A program made the translations under genes and the position numbers. Below the pieces are notes generated by a model. The model was not told where the DNA came from. It did not search any database and saw nothing but the letters and a program-made list of their open reading frames with translations. A DNA stretch of 64,000 bases from Crocinitomix sp. (GTDB lineage Bacteria > Bacteroidota > Bacteroidia > Flavobacteriales_D > Crocinitomicaceae). Positions 35,987 through 45,113 of the stretch are shown here, in pieces. Position 1 is the stretch's first letter. Each line of letters begins with the position of its first letter. Location: contig WTCE01000100.1 of NCBI GenBank assembly GCA_013138735.1, positions 1 to 64,000 of the forward strand, given 5' to 3'.

Positions 35987-38377
35987 ATGAAGTATTTTTT
36001 GGTAATCATACTGATTTTGCCCCTTTCTCTAATGACATTTGGGCAGGGTGAAATGGAAAAAGGAATGATTAAGGGGAGAATTGTTACAGTAGATAATTCT
36101 CCTATTCCATTTTCCTCTATTCGACTTATGAAATTTTCAGACTCTTCATTGGTCAGAGGAGTTTTCTCTGATACTCTTGGTTCTTTTCAATTTGAAAAAG
36201 TTGAATTTGGGCGCTATTATATTGAAATTACTAATGTCCAATTTGACCCCGTTCAATTTGTGGTGAGTTTAGATTTGGAGAAGCTTGTTCTTGAAGATGT
36301 CAAATGTATTCTAAATAACACATACCTAGATCGAGTAGAAGTTATTGGCAAAAGAGATGTTATCATTTACAGTGACGAAGGTGTGATACTCAATGTGAGT
36401 GGGACGCCACTAGCAAATGGGAGAAGTGCTTTGGATATTTTAAAATTTGCTCCAAATGTTAGTACTAGTGGAGGTGTTCAAATTTTAGGAAGCAATTCTG
36501 TAAAAGTGATCATGGATGGGAAAGAACTCAACCTTTCTGGAAAGCAGTTGGAATCCTTTTTAAGTGGGCTCATGTCCGAAAATGTAAATTCCATTGAAAT
36601 TATTGATAAACCAGGGGTTGGATATGATGGAGAAACAGGTGGTGTTATTGTTATTAATACTATAAATACACAGAATGGATATTCTATTAGTGGTTTTGGA
36701 ACCTACACTCAAAAAACAAAACCTGGGGCCGTTGCAGGATTAAACCTTTTTTTAACTAAAAATAAATTTAGACTTTTCTCCCAGGTTTATTTTGCGAATA
36801 ACCCGAATTTTAATACTGAACAATCAGAGTTTTTTGTCCAAGAAGAGGATTATTTCTTGAGGAGAACGGCCTCATCATCCTTTTCTAATCAGCGTGTTGA
36901 ACAAAGTCTTTCGGCCTCGTTAGATTACCAAATCAATCCTGGGTCTACCTTAGGAGTCATGTATAGCAACCGAAAAGATAATGAAGAGAATATAAAAAGC
37001 CATACAGAAAGCAATATAGAGACTTCTTCAATCGCGGATTCTTTGGCAATAATAGATGTTGAACGCGAGTTCTACTATACAGAAAATTCATTCAATGCAT
37101 ATTATAAAACAACTATTGATACATTAAATAGTAAGATTGAATTAGTTGCAGATTATAGTATTGTTGATCAGCTTTTTCCGAGTTTACAAGAAGTGAATTA
37201 CTCAGGTGCTGATGTTTATAATTCTTCTGGATATATTAGTCAGGATTATACTATTGCGACAGGTATTTTTTCAATTAAATCAAATCTGACAAAATATTTT
37301 AGAAATGGAAATCGTCTTACTGGTGGACTCAAATATTCGTCGAGTAACCCCAAAAAGGATTTTTCTAGTGTAAACGCTCTTTCTGAAGACACTTTGCGTC
37401 AAAGTTTTTTATTTGATTTTAAGCAGGATATTTATGCAGCCTACAGTTCTTATAAAATAAAATTGGATTCATTTTCTATTGTTGCAGGCGTAAGAGCGGA
37501 GTATACAACTAACTATTTTTCCGGCAATCTCAATCAAACTTATTTATCCTTATTTCCTAAATTGACCTTTATTCGCTTGTTTAACAAAAAACATACAGGT
37601 TACCTTACACTTTCTAAAAGTATTAGTCGCCCAAGTTTCAATCGTTATAACCCTTTTGTCAGTATTTCTAGTCCGAATATTACCTCTACTGGTAATCCTG
37701 ATATTTTACCTGTTGATATTTATAAAATCGGATTGACTGACGTATTTAAAAACAAAATTTATTCCTCTCTCTATTTTAAAAGATATGAGCATATAATCAC
37801 CACTTTACCTGTATTCGATACAGCTACCGAAATAACTTCATATTTGCCTGTTAATAATGCAAGTCGTAATAGTATCGGATTCAATTCATCCATTCCTTTT
37901 TCATTGACAAAATGGTGGGATGTCCGAGCATCCGTATATGTCGGTTATCAGCAAACATTAATTGATGAAGAAAATGAAACTGCTCAATCTTTTCAAGGTG
38001 CTTTGGGGAATGCAACCATGGTGAATATGTTTAGTTTGCCTGCGGGAATATCAATGGAGCTTTATTTTAATTATTCAGCTCCTTCAATTAGTGGTTATTA
38101 CAATTATAAATCCGTATTTGTAAGTAGTTGGGAACTACTAATTCCATTATTCAATGAGCGTGCTACGTTAGGGGTAATAGTTGACGATATTTTTAATACT
38201 AATAAAGAGCAGATGAGTTATACATTGAGTACTATTCGTTCAATAAGAACTGATAAATGGGACACAAGAACCTTGATGGTAATGTTCAGTTTTGATCTTT
38301 CTGGAGGAAATGGAGAGAGCTGGAATAAAAGAGATTCTGGTATCGAATCAGAAAAAAATCGCGCTAACGAAAAATAG
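35987..38377 (+). CDS. TonB-receptor-like outer-membrane beta-barrel protein
   Basis: I start it at the ATG at 35987 (MKYFLVIILILPLSLMTFGQ, a clear signal peptide), not at the TTG next to the maturase stop. A carboxypeptidase-regulatory-like domain (~15-95) comes first, then a plug-like region ('ALDILKFAPNVSTSGGVQI', 'VKVIMDGKELNL', 'GETGGVIVINT') and a large barrel to the end; total 796 aa. The gene is in one operon with the maturase, so it may export, take up or display the mature peptide. No SusD partner is present. The short Asn/Glu-rich tail is not a T9SS sorting domain. Confidence 0.85.
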   Translation: MKYFLVIILILPLSLMTFGQGEMEKGMIKGRIVTVDNSPIPFSSIRLMKFSDSSLVRGVFSDTLGSFQFEKVEFGRYYIEITNVQFDPVQFVVSLDLEKLVLEDVKCILNNTYLDRVEVIGKRDVIIYSDEGVILNVSGTPLANGRSALDILKFAPNVSTSGGVQILGSNSVKVIMDGKELNLSGKQLESFLSGLMSENVNSIEIIDKPGVGYDGETGGVIVINTINTQNGYSISGFGTYTQKTKPGAVAGLNLFLTKNKFRLFSQVYFANNPNFNTEQSEFFVQEEDYFLRRTASSSFSNQRVEQSLSASLDYQINPGSTLGVMYSNRKDNEENIKSHTESNIETSSIADSLAIIDVEREFYYTENSFNAYYKTTIDTLNSKIELVADYSIVDQLFPSLQEVNYSGADVYNSSGYISQDYTIATGIFSIKSNLTKYFRNGNRLTGGLKYSSSNPKKDFSSVNALSEDTLRQSFLFDFKQDIYAAYSSYKIKLDSFSIVAGVRAEYTTNYFSGNLNQTYLSLFPKLTFIRLFNKKHTGYLTLSKSISRPSFNRYNPFVSISSPNITSTGNPDILPVDIYKIGLTDVFKNKIYSSLYFKRYEHIITTLPVFDTATEITSYLPVNNASRNSIGFNSSIPFSLTKWWDVRASVYVGYQQTLIDEENETAQSFQGALGNATMVNMFSLPAGISMELYFNYSAPSISGYYNYKSVFVSSWELLIPLFNERATLGVIVDDIFNTNKEQMSYTLSTIRSIRTDKWDTRTLMVMFSFDLSGGNGESWNKRDSGIESEKNRANEK

Positions 38378-38722
38378 ATCAGTTATTTTGGTCAATTACA
38401 CCCAAGTACCAAGTCGAATATTGGTTATGTTGAGGTTGATAAGCTTGGGTATGGAAAAAGAGAAGTAGGGCAAGTTGTGCGTATCGTTTCTTTTTCCTTA
38501 TGCTGTCTCTTCTTAAAACGTTTCGATCCTTGAAGTTTGTGTTGACAGTTCATATATAATGAATTAAGTTTTAGGGTAGAAACTTTTCATAAATACGCAA
38601 AAAAGAATAGTTGGATCATTACCAAAATTCAAAGATCAACATACATACTCAAATACAAATGTATGATTCTTCTCAGTTCTCCTTCTACCGAGAATAATTA
38701 TATTTGGCTAAAAATCAGAACT
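38378..38722. other. Intergenic region after the RiPP locus
   Basis: No gene is seen. The right copy of the bracketing direct repeat lies at 38551-38610. The rest is AT-rich without recognised signals. Confidence 0.5.
38551..38610. repeat. Right copy of ~60-bp direct repeat bracketing the RiPP locus
   Basis: CATATATAATGAATTAAGTTTT and the following 40 bp match the comM upstream region at 32450-32510 in the same orientation, with about ten differences. Confidence 0.6.
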
Positions 38723-39190
38723 ATGAAACAAATGAGATTATTATTAATTGTACCAATTTGCTTGGTGATGTTCTCTTCTTGCAAGAAGAAAATATGGGGT
38801 TGTATGGATATAACAGCCGAGAATTATTCGCCAGTTGCAACAGAAGATGCGGAAGATTGTACTTATGCAGCTTCGGACGAAGTATTTTCAAGTACCGTTA
38901 CAGATGCTTCTTGGACCTTAGTTGGTGGTATTCAATGGCAGTCTACTATATCTTGGTCGGCCATCACTAACAGTGTGATTGATAATGGAGGCGTAGTTGC
39001 TTTCATTAGTATTTCTGACGGTAGTACATGGGAGCAAATTCCAATGACATTTTATCAAGCAGATACTTATTCAACTTCAATTGGAATTTCATATACATTA
39101 GAAGAAGCCACAATAACTTGGACAGATTCAGATTTGACTGAACCAATTACACCTCCATCTGTGGATGTAAAATTGATTATCCTTAGGTAG
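38723..39190 (+). CDS. Small lipoprotein with GCMD-type motif
   Basis: Starting at the ATG at 38723 gives MKQMRLLLIVPICLVMFSSC, a lipoprotein signal with Cys-20. After it comes 'WGCMDITAENYSPVATEDAEDCTY', a short motif often seen near the N-terminus or between domains of flavobacterial surface proteins, then a ~100-aa beta-rich domain. The 20 extra residues in the ORF track precede the signal and are unlikely to be translated. The function is unknown. A terminator follows. Confidence 0.7.
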   Translation: MKQMRLLLIVPICLVMFSSCKKKIWGCMDITAENYSPVATEDAEDCTYAASDEVFSSTVTDASWTLVGGIQWQSTISWSAITNSVIDNGGVVAFISISDGSTWEQIPMTFYQADTYSTSIGISYTLEEATITWTDSDLTEPITPPSVDVKLIILR

Positions 39191-39215
39191 GACACATTAA
39201 ATCGCGTTTAAATCT

Positions 39216-39242
39216 AAAGGGGCTTAATTGCCCCTTTTTTTA
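39216..39242 (+). terminator. Terminator after the small lipoprotein
   Basis: AAAGGGGC pairs with GCCCCTTT around TTAATT and is followed by a run of T. Confidence 0.85.
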
Positions 39243-39308
39243 TTGTAATCTTCCTTAAGATCGAAATCCAAAAAAATTAGCTATTTTCATTAAAAATTGA
39301 CTTATACC

Positions 39309-39596
39309 ATGTCCAATCAACCAGAAAATCAACTTCCACCAAAAGAGAAAGATGTCCTTGACGGAGAACCTAAGATGACCATGAAGCAAAAAGCACGAAT
39401 CGTCGTGATATCTTTGCTAGGAATCTTGCTGATCACTTTTACAGCTCAAAATTGGAATCCTGTAGTTGTGGAGTTTTTGAATATGAATTTTGAGATACGA
39501 ATTATTTTTATAATACTTGGTTCGGCAATATTAGGGGCATTAATCAATTTCCTATTAATGAAGCATAGAGCCGCTGTAAAGCGAAAGAAGAAATAA
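39309..39596 (+). CDS. LapA-like (DUF1049) membrane protein
   Basis: This 95-aa protein, read from the ATG at 39309, has two membrane helices (~32-51 and ~62-82), the family-type 'ITFTAQNWNPVVVEFLNMNFEI' between them, and a basic C-terminus (RAAVKRKKK). The family is named for LapA, which helps regulate lipopolysaccharide synthesis in E. coli. The upstream TTG in the ORF track (39297) is not needed. Confidence 0.75.
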   Translation: MSNQPENQLPPKEKDVLDGEPKMTMKQKARIVVISLLGILLITFTAQNWNPVVVEFLNMNFEIRIIFIILGSAILGALINFLLMKHRAAVKRKKK

Positions 39597-39654
39597 AGTG
39601 CTTGTCTACTTTATTAGTGCCCGGAATTGATTTTGCTGTATTTCCGTCCAAGCA

Positions 39655-40227
39655 CTATATATTACTCTCGATATAGTGAATCAATGAATGGATGATTTTG
39701 ATATGAATTTCTTGAACCCGATCCGCCCACTTGCTCATTGGTGCACGTAATTCTAAATCTGCTAAACCAGCAATTTTACCACCATCTTTACCTGTAAGCG
39801 CAACTACGAACATGCCCTTTTCTTGAGCTTTTTCAATTGCATTAATTACATTCTGTGAATTACCACTTGTAGAAATTGCAAGCAAAACATCATTGCTCCC
39901 ACCAATACTTTCTACAAAGCGCGAGAAAATATATTCATAGCCATAATCGTTAGAAATACAAGAAATATGCGAGGCATCTGAAATGGCAATTGCTGCTAAT
40001 GGACCACGATTTTCTCGAAAACGACCCGTCATTTCTTCAGCAAAATGCATAGCGTCACTCATAGATCCACCGTTGCCACATGAAATGACCTTTCCACCCG
40101 CCTTGATAGATCGAATCATTTGATCCCCAGCGGTTTTTATTTTTTCGAAATTGTCCTGATTTTCAATGAATTGAGATAATATTTCCTGGGCTTCTAAAAA
40201 ATGGTCTGCTATTTGTTTAGTACTCAT
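39655..40227 (-). CDS. gmhA: Sedoheptulose-7-phosphate isomerase
   Basis: GmhA is the first enzyme of ADP-heptose synthesis for lipopolysaccharide core. The 190-aa SIS-domain protein has '[41 protein letters not shown]', '[17 protein letters not shown]' and '[21 protein letters not shown]'. I start it at the ATG at 40227 ([10 protein letters not shown]), which gives the usual family length; the track's longer start adds 15 unrelated residues. A TACATTTG box lies 18-25 bp upstream. Confidence 0.93.
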   Translation of the reverse strand: MSTKQIADHFLEAQEILSQFIENQDNFEKIKTAGDQMIRSIKAGGKVISCGNGGSMSDAMHFAEEMTGRFRENRGPLAAIAISDASHISCISNDYGYEYIFSRFVESIGGSNDVLLAISTSGNSQNVINAIEKAQEKGMFVVALTGKDGGKIAGLADLELRAPMSKWADRVQEIHIKIIHSLIHYIESNI

Positions 40228-40244
40228 TAAAATTGATGTTTCAC

Positions 40245-40252
40245 CAAATGTA
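40245..40252 (-). promoter_or_regulatory. Candidate -7 box of gmhA
   Basis: TACATTTG on the minus strand fits TAnnTTTG; a TTG 17 nt farther upstream could serve as -33. Confidence 0.4.
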
Positions 40253-40298
40253 ACAAAAATAGTATAGATCAATTTCCATTCTTTTGTGAAACTTCTCT

Positions 40299-40306
40299 TA
40301 TATTTG
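40299..40306 (+). promoter_or_regulatory. Candidate -7 box of the 40342 gene
   Basis: TATATTTG fits TAnnTTTG and predicts transcription starting near 40312, which rules out the earliest starts of the ORF track and favours the ATG at 40342. Confidence 0.45.
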
Positions 40307-40341
40307 GGAGATTGATTGATATGATTACCAATTTAGAATAT

Positions 40342-40764
40342 ATGAAAAGAACATTTTTACTTTTAATAATTACGTTTTTTGTCTCGGGGGTATATGCTCA
40401 AACGGGATGTTTAGAGGAGTGGAGAGCAGCATTCGAAAAACGAGGAGCATATTCAGTTTCAGATGACATGCATAGAAAAGTCTACATCAGTTTTGTACAA
40501 GATGGAGAGTCGACTTGTTTGTCTGGTAAGGCAAGGGTTGAAAACGGAAAAATAGTTTCTGTATTCTTACAATTCGAAGATGGATCTTATGAATTGATGG
40601 ATATGAAGCTTTATAATAAAGACGGAAAAGCTCCAGGTGTTACTAATGGAATCTCTGAGGAAATTATCAATGAGGAAAAAGAACATTTCTATGTGATTTT
40701 TGTTGAAAAATTGAAGCCAAAGAAAAAAGAATACAAAACGGTTGGCGGTCCTGGGGACATTTAA
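40342..40764 (+). CDS. Small secreted protein of unknown function
   Basis: MKRTFLLLIITFFVSGVYAQ is a clear Sec signal, followed by a ~120-aa domain with two cysteines ('GCLEEWR', 'STCLSGKARVENGKI') that could form a disulfide, and a Lys-rich end. I do not recognise a family. A strong terminator follows. Confidence 0.7.
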   Translation: MKRTFLLLIITFFVSGVYAQTGCLEEWRAAFEKRGAYSVSDDMHRKVYISFVQDGESTCLSGKARVENGKIVSVFLQFEDGSYELMDMKLYNKDGKAPGVTNGISEEIINEEKEHFYVIFVEKLKPKKKEYKTVGGPGDI

Positions 40765-40784
40765 TCGGGAATAAACGAATTTGA

Positions 40785-40822
40785 AAAACGTCCAGACATT
40801 TATTGTCTGGACGTTTTTTTTT
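40785..40822 (+). terminator. Strong terminator after the 40342 gene
   Basis: A perfect 14-bp stem (AAAACGTCCAGACA) with a 5-nt loop is followed by a long T run. Confidence 0.9.
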
Positions 40823-40909
40823 AGACAACCTTTTAAATTTTCAATTGTCTTAGATGAAAATGTATAACATTATTATCTTTATTGCTGCAAAGCGTTAAAA
40901 TTGAGCGAT

Positions 40910-42475
40910 ATGAAAATTATTTTTAGTCTACTTTTTGTTTTTGGATATCTCCTTTCCAGCAATGCTCAGGTCATTGAAAAGAGATATGATGTTTTTGATC
41001 AAACAAAAGGGAGTGCTGTAGTTCAAACGTCAGACGGAGGATTCATTACCGTTGGACAAGATTATGATATTGCGCCGGGAAAAAAAGGAGCTTTATTTTT
41101 TAAATTAAACGCTGCAGGCGATTTGTTGTGGCATACATTCATCCATCAAGAAGAAGGGAATTCTACTACGCTTAAATCTGTTGTTGAAACGACAGATGGC
41201 GCATTTGTGGTAATGGGTTCCAGTATTAAATACAACACGCCCGACCCAGGAAATGTAACGAGTACAATTGCGATTAAATTTAATGGTGACTGAACAGTGA
41301 TTTGGGAAAAAAGTTTTGCTGAACCTGGTGAAATGCTTTGGAACACTGCTATTGGAAGTCACATGGAAGCTTATTCTGACGGAGGTGTTATTATTTCAAT
41401 TAATATAGGATCGTTAACCTGTGGAGGAGCTGCTTTGATTCGCTTAGGAAGTGATGGGAACTTAATCTGGTCCAAAAATTATCATGGCGCAGGTTCGGGT
41501 AGAGGCATTTTAGCGAGATCCACGGGCGAACTTTATTTTACGGGATCAATCAATCAAGGTGATGGCTATAAAGCGCATTTGACAAAGGTTAATCCTGGTA
41601 CTGGTGAGCAAATTATTACCAGGATTTATGATTTTTCTGAGAATGCCACTTATGGCAGAGAGCTAGCGGATGACGGCGAAAATATTTATCTAGCGGGACA
41701 TCATGACGGGCGATTATTTTTAACAAAACTGACGAATGATGGCGAATTCAATGCTGAATGGTCTGTGTTTGCAGGGAATGGTATGGATGTTCCAATGGAG
41801 CTGGAAATTGTGGCTGACCAAATTGTCATTGCAGGTGTTTCGTATACTGATGGACAAAAGAGTGTGCTGGCTATAGTTGATTTTGATGGGGACTTATTGG
41901 GTGACTATACTTTTTCAAATGTGAGCGGCTCCATAAATATTAGCGATATCGCACTTGCTGGTACGGATGAATTAATATTTGCAGGCACTTTTTATGAGGC
42001 AAGTTCTTCCAAGACTATGGTTTATTTTGGTAAATCAGGTTTTCCGCTTTCGTCTAATTGTTCTTTTTTTACAGAGGAAGTGTCTTTTGATGAAGCCACT
42101 ACAATCGTATCCTTACCATCTTTTTTTGAAAGTGATAGCCCAGTTGAGTTACCAATTGAATTTGAACGTGTGACTTTGAGTCAATTTGGGATGACAGATT
42201 ATTGCTCTTTATCTGAGGTTATTGAACAAGAGGCTCAATTGGATTATATCCAGTTTTATCCGAATCCAGCTAATAGTTTTATTCAATTCGAATCAACTTT
42301 TGCTTTGAAAGGATATACTGTTTATGATGCTGCAGGGAAATTAGTTTTACAGGAACAAATCAAAGGTATTGCTTTTCAAAAAACGGTAGACATTTCAGGT
42401 TTGACAAGTGGTGTTTATTTGATTGGTGTGACTACTGAAAATGGAGTAGTGCATGAGCGATTTGTGAAGCGGTAG
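40910..42475 (+). pseudogene. T9SS-secreted protein interrupted by in-frame TGA
   Basis: The gene begins at the ATG at 40910 (MKIIFSLLFVFGYLLSSNAQ signal) and shows 'GSAVVQTSDGGFITVGQDYD' repeats of the kind found in PQQ/WD-like secreted proteins. It stops at TGA 41291-41293 (codon 128: FNGD-stop-TVIWEKSF) and continues in the same frame to 42475 with more repeats and a C-terminal T9SS type A sorting domain ('YPNPANSFIQ… LTSGVYLIGV'). TGG to TGA is the simplest cause. Without readthrough the exported part would lack the sorting domain. The ORF track shows it as two ORFs. Confidence 0.8.
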
Positions 42476-42492
42476 GTTGATCGAAAATTTTC

Positions 42493-42948
42493 CTATCTAA
42501 AATAGGAAAACCATTCCCCTTCGAATTCCGTTCCCCAGATTTCTGCTTTTTCGTCCATGCCTTCCATTTGCCAATAATATTCATTGCTGTTTATGACGAA
42601 TTCGGCAGCTAGAGCTATGGTCGAAAGACCTACAAAAACACCGACAATTATTCCGTAGAGTGTTTTTACGACAATACTGTCTCTCATGAGTTTTATTAAT
42701 TTTTGGATGCTGTAATGAATAAGAATGAGTACCAAACAATGGAGGATTATATTCAATAGAAATGGCCAAATATCAACGCGATATGCCAAAGAAGTACCCA
42801 AAGAAGTTTCTTTAAAAACAAAAGGGTTACCATAATAAGTTGGGAGGCCTAAAGGTTCAATACATATATAACGGACGCCAAAAAGTACTGACATTGTTAG
42901 CCCAATAGCGATATATGGTATGATGAAATATTTTAGTTTGGATGACAT
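42493..42948 (-). CDS. Small membrane protein, unknown
   Basis: This 151-aa protein has three or so hydrophobic helices (~8-27, ~60-82, ~97-117) and an acidic/aromatic C-terminus. It starts directly after the stop of the lipoprotein gene at 42949, so the two are almost certainly cotranscribed. No family is recognised. Confidence 0.65.
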   Translation of the reverse strand: MSSKLKYFIIPYIAIGLTMSVLFGVRYICIEPLGLPTYYGNPFVFKETSLGTSLAYRVDIWPFLLNIILHCLVLILIHYSIQKLIKLMRDSIVVKTLYGIIVGVFVGLSTIALAAEFVINSNEYYWQMEGMDEKAEIWGTEFEGEWFSYFR

Positions 42949-43920
42949 TTATTTGGGGAAAACATGAACAGGTAAAATAGTGTGAATCCAATATTCTTGA
43001 TTTCGGGAAAGGCTATCGAAAGGCTTATTGTAATATTTCAAGGCAAGCCAATCATGTTTTATTAAGTAGGCTTTTCTTATTTCTTCAAATAGATTGCATT
43101 TTGAATTATAGGCGGTGTTTTCTGATGAATTAATTTTTATGAGCAACTGCCCTTCGTTTGGTTCATTCAAGGCCAAAGTATCCACGGGCAATTCCATGGC
43201 TGAAATGTGATGAGCAAGTTCAGCCGATATATGTTCTGAAACATTTTCTAAGCTCACTTGTTCACCGTCAATCGTAATATGATAATCTGTGTCCATGAAA
43301 ATTTTTATGCTGTCAGAAAATTGGATTGAATCTGGAGGTCCCTCCCGAGTGTCATAGTCGCACATATATAATAAAGCAGGACCTGAGCATGAAGTAAGAT
43401 TCCAAAATATAAATTCATTTGCAAATTCCCTAAGAACATATTGTTGGTAAATAGGATGCTTTAAATCTGCAGCTGATAAAATTTCATTAATTGTTTGAAA
43501 ATGGTTGGACTGATCAACCCAGAGTCTCCATGAGATAGATTCATAATAAAATAACTCATCAAGCGTTGTACCTGAAGAAATGTTAGAATCAAGCTTAAAT
43601 TTGTTCCGACACATACTTGGTGGACGGATTGCAATGAAAACATAATGAAAATAATCTTCCGTATTTTTTTTAATCTTTAAGGTGTAATTGGGTTGAGAAA
43701 GGTCGGTTAAAAATTCTTCGAAAGCTTCACCTGTGCTTGATGTGAGTAAAGAATCTTGTATTAAATAATAAGCCAAACTATCTAAACAGTTATTTAAATC
43801 TATACCAGCCTCAGAATATTCTGTTTCCAAACATTCATACATTTCATCTTCTTGCTCATACTCACTAGAGCAAGAAATGAGTCCTAAAAGATAAAAGGAA
43901 AATATTAGATAATGTTTCAA
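42949..43920 (-). CDS. Lipoprotein of unknown function, possible ExbD-like end
   Basis: MKHYLIFSFYLLGLISC is a lipoprotein signal with Cys-17. The 323-aa body contains several cysteines. Its last ~110 residues ('ITIDGEQVSLENVSEHI… GQLLIKINSSENTAYN… LFEEIRKAYL') have the layout of the periplasmic ExbD/TolR domain (short strand, helix, 'IKAD..pyg', helix). That likeness is weak and needs structure prediction. It is followed directly by the small membrane protein. Confidence 0.6.
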   Translation of the reverse strand: MKHYLIFSFYLLGLISCSSEYEQEDEMYECLETEYSEAGIDLNNCLDSLAYYLIQDSLLTSSTGEAFEEFLTDLSQPNYTLKIKKNTEDYFHYVFIAIRPPSMCRNKFKLDSNISSGTTLDELFYYESISWRLWVDQSNHFQTINEILSAADLKHPIYQQYVLREFANEFIFWNLTSCSGPALLYMCDYDTREGPPDSIQFSDSIKIFMDTDYHITIDGEQVSLENVSEHISAELAHHISAMELPVDTLALNEPNEGQLLIKINSSENTAYNSKCNLFEEIRKAYLIKHDWLALKYYNKPFDSLSRNQEYWIHTILPVHVFPK

Positions 43921-43955
43921 TGTGTTTCTTTTTATAAATGCAAATACCTAATTTA

Positions 43956-44407
43956 CTAAAGATCTTTCACCCATATGGTTTTCTTTGTCGCATTAACCGA
44001 AATAAGTGAATCGGGTCGCATAAGGTATTGTTCTACTTTGTTATCTAATTGAAAATTTAATATTAGCGTGTCTTTTTTTACCCGCCAAGTCCCGCTTCTT
44101 GTATATATTATTTCATTCCCATCCATATCTCGTATCCAAATGTTATTGTCATTTTTAGTTATGTTTTGATATCGTAATTCATTGTTTTTTTTTTTAGGTA
44201 AATTCTTGTGGTATAGCTCATTGGATTATAGTGGATAGTTGAGTTTAAGCTGGAGTCGTAAACTGTAAAGCAGGGGTTTGTAGTTGAATCTATTTCGTAT
44301 TCTCCAAGAATGTCAGCTGTTTTATATGATTGGTTGGAAGTACTGTTTAGATAACATCCGGTTAATAGAATCAAAAAGACGAAGGAAATTAGGTGTTTCG
44401 ACTTCAT
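43956..44407 (-). pseudogene. Lipoprotein gene frameshifted in a T11 (A11) tract
   Basis: MKSKHLISFVFLILLTGC opens a lipoprotein that runs for ~65 residues to 'TTRIYLKKK'. There a run of 11 A on the coding strand (plus 44185-44195) shifts the frame, and the track's ORF stops shortly after. A second frame picks up at once and is open for another ~70 codons ('NELRYQNITKNDNNIWIRDM … TKKTIWVKDL') to TAG at 43956. Adding one base to the tract would restore a ~150-aa protein. It follows the lipoprotein gene at 44409 by 1 bp. Confidence 0.7.
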
Positions 44408-44408
44408 G

Positions 44409-45113
44409 CTAATCAATCAATTTTTTAAAAGGTTGCATGCCGCAATCCGTATGTAATCTTTCGAAATTCTCACTGTAAAATACGTTTCTGAAAATAATTG
44501 AATCGATAGCGGCTATATTCTGATCTCCGCCACATCTATTGATGGAATACAAGCACAATTCATCTTCTAAAACGAAGGCCATGCCGCCAGGTTTAAATAT
44601 GTGAGTAATTGCTCTTCGATCTTCTGATCGATATTCATTGAGCCTGTTTAATGCTGCATTCGCACCGTTTTTTTTCTTGAATTTAATTCTTAAATTGGCC
44701 CCAATGCGCATATAAATTTTATAATTATTAGCCAATGGATAAACGCCTTCAAATATCAGGCGTTCGATTTCTGCAGCAGGAAATAGGTTCGTGACATAAG
44801 TATATGTTTGAATGGAATCTGGATTTGAAATAACAATCGTCGTATAATCATTCCGACCTTTATAATAAGTCTTGCGTTCCTTGTTTGTAATTTCCAGAAG
44901 CGCTTGGAAAGCATCAAAATCAACTGGTTTTTTACGTTTATGAGCTGCGAATCGGGAAGATGCGCGCAATGTATCTTCAAAGATTGGGTGTGCATCCTTA
45001 ATTTCTTTGATTTCACCTTGAACTATAGGTCCATAGTCAGCGTCTGGATGTTTATTACATGCACTCGTAAAAAAGATTAAGATAATAAAAACGAAATGGA
45101 TTTTAAACAACAT
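44409..45113 (-). CDS. Lipoprotein of unknown function
   Basis: The signal MLFKIHFVFIILIFFTSAC gives Cys-19 as the acylation site. The 234-aa mature part has mixed alpha/beta character and late cysteines ('NRCGGDQN', 'HTDCGMQP'). It overlaps the end of the endonuclease/exonuclease/phosphatase gene by 1 bp, so it is part of that operon. No family is recognised. Confidence 0.65.
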   Translation of the reverse strand: MLFKIHFVFIILIFFTSACNKHPDADYGPIVQGEIKEIKDAHPIFEDTLRASSRFAAHKRKKPVDFDAFQALLEITNKERKTYYKGRNDYTTIVISNPDSIQTYTYVTNLFPAAEIERLIFEGVYPLANNYKIYMRIGANLRIKFKKKNGANAALNRLNEYRSEDRRAITHIFKPGGMAFVLEDELCLYSINRCGGDQNIAAIDSIIFRNVFYSENFERLHTDCGMQPFKKLID

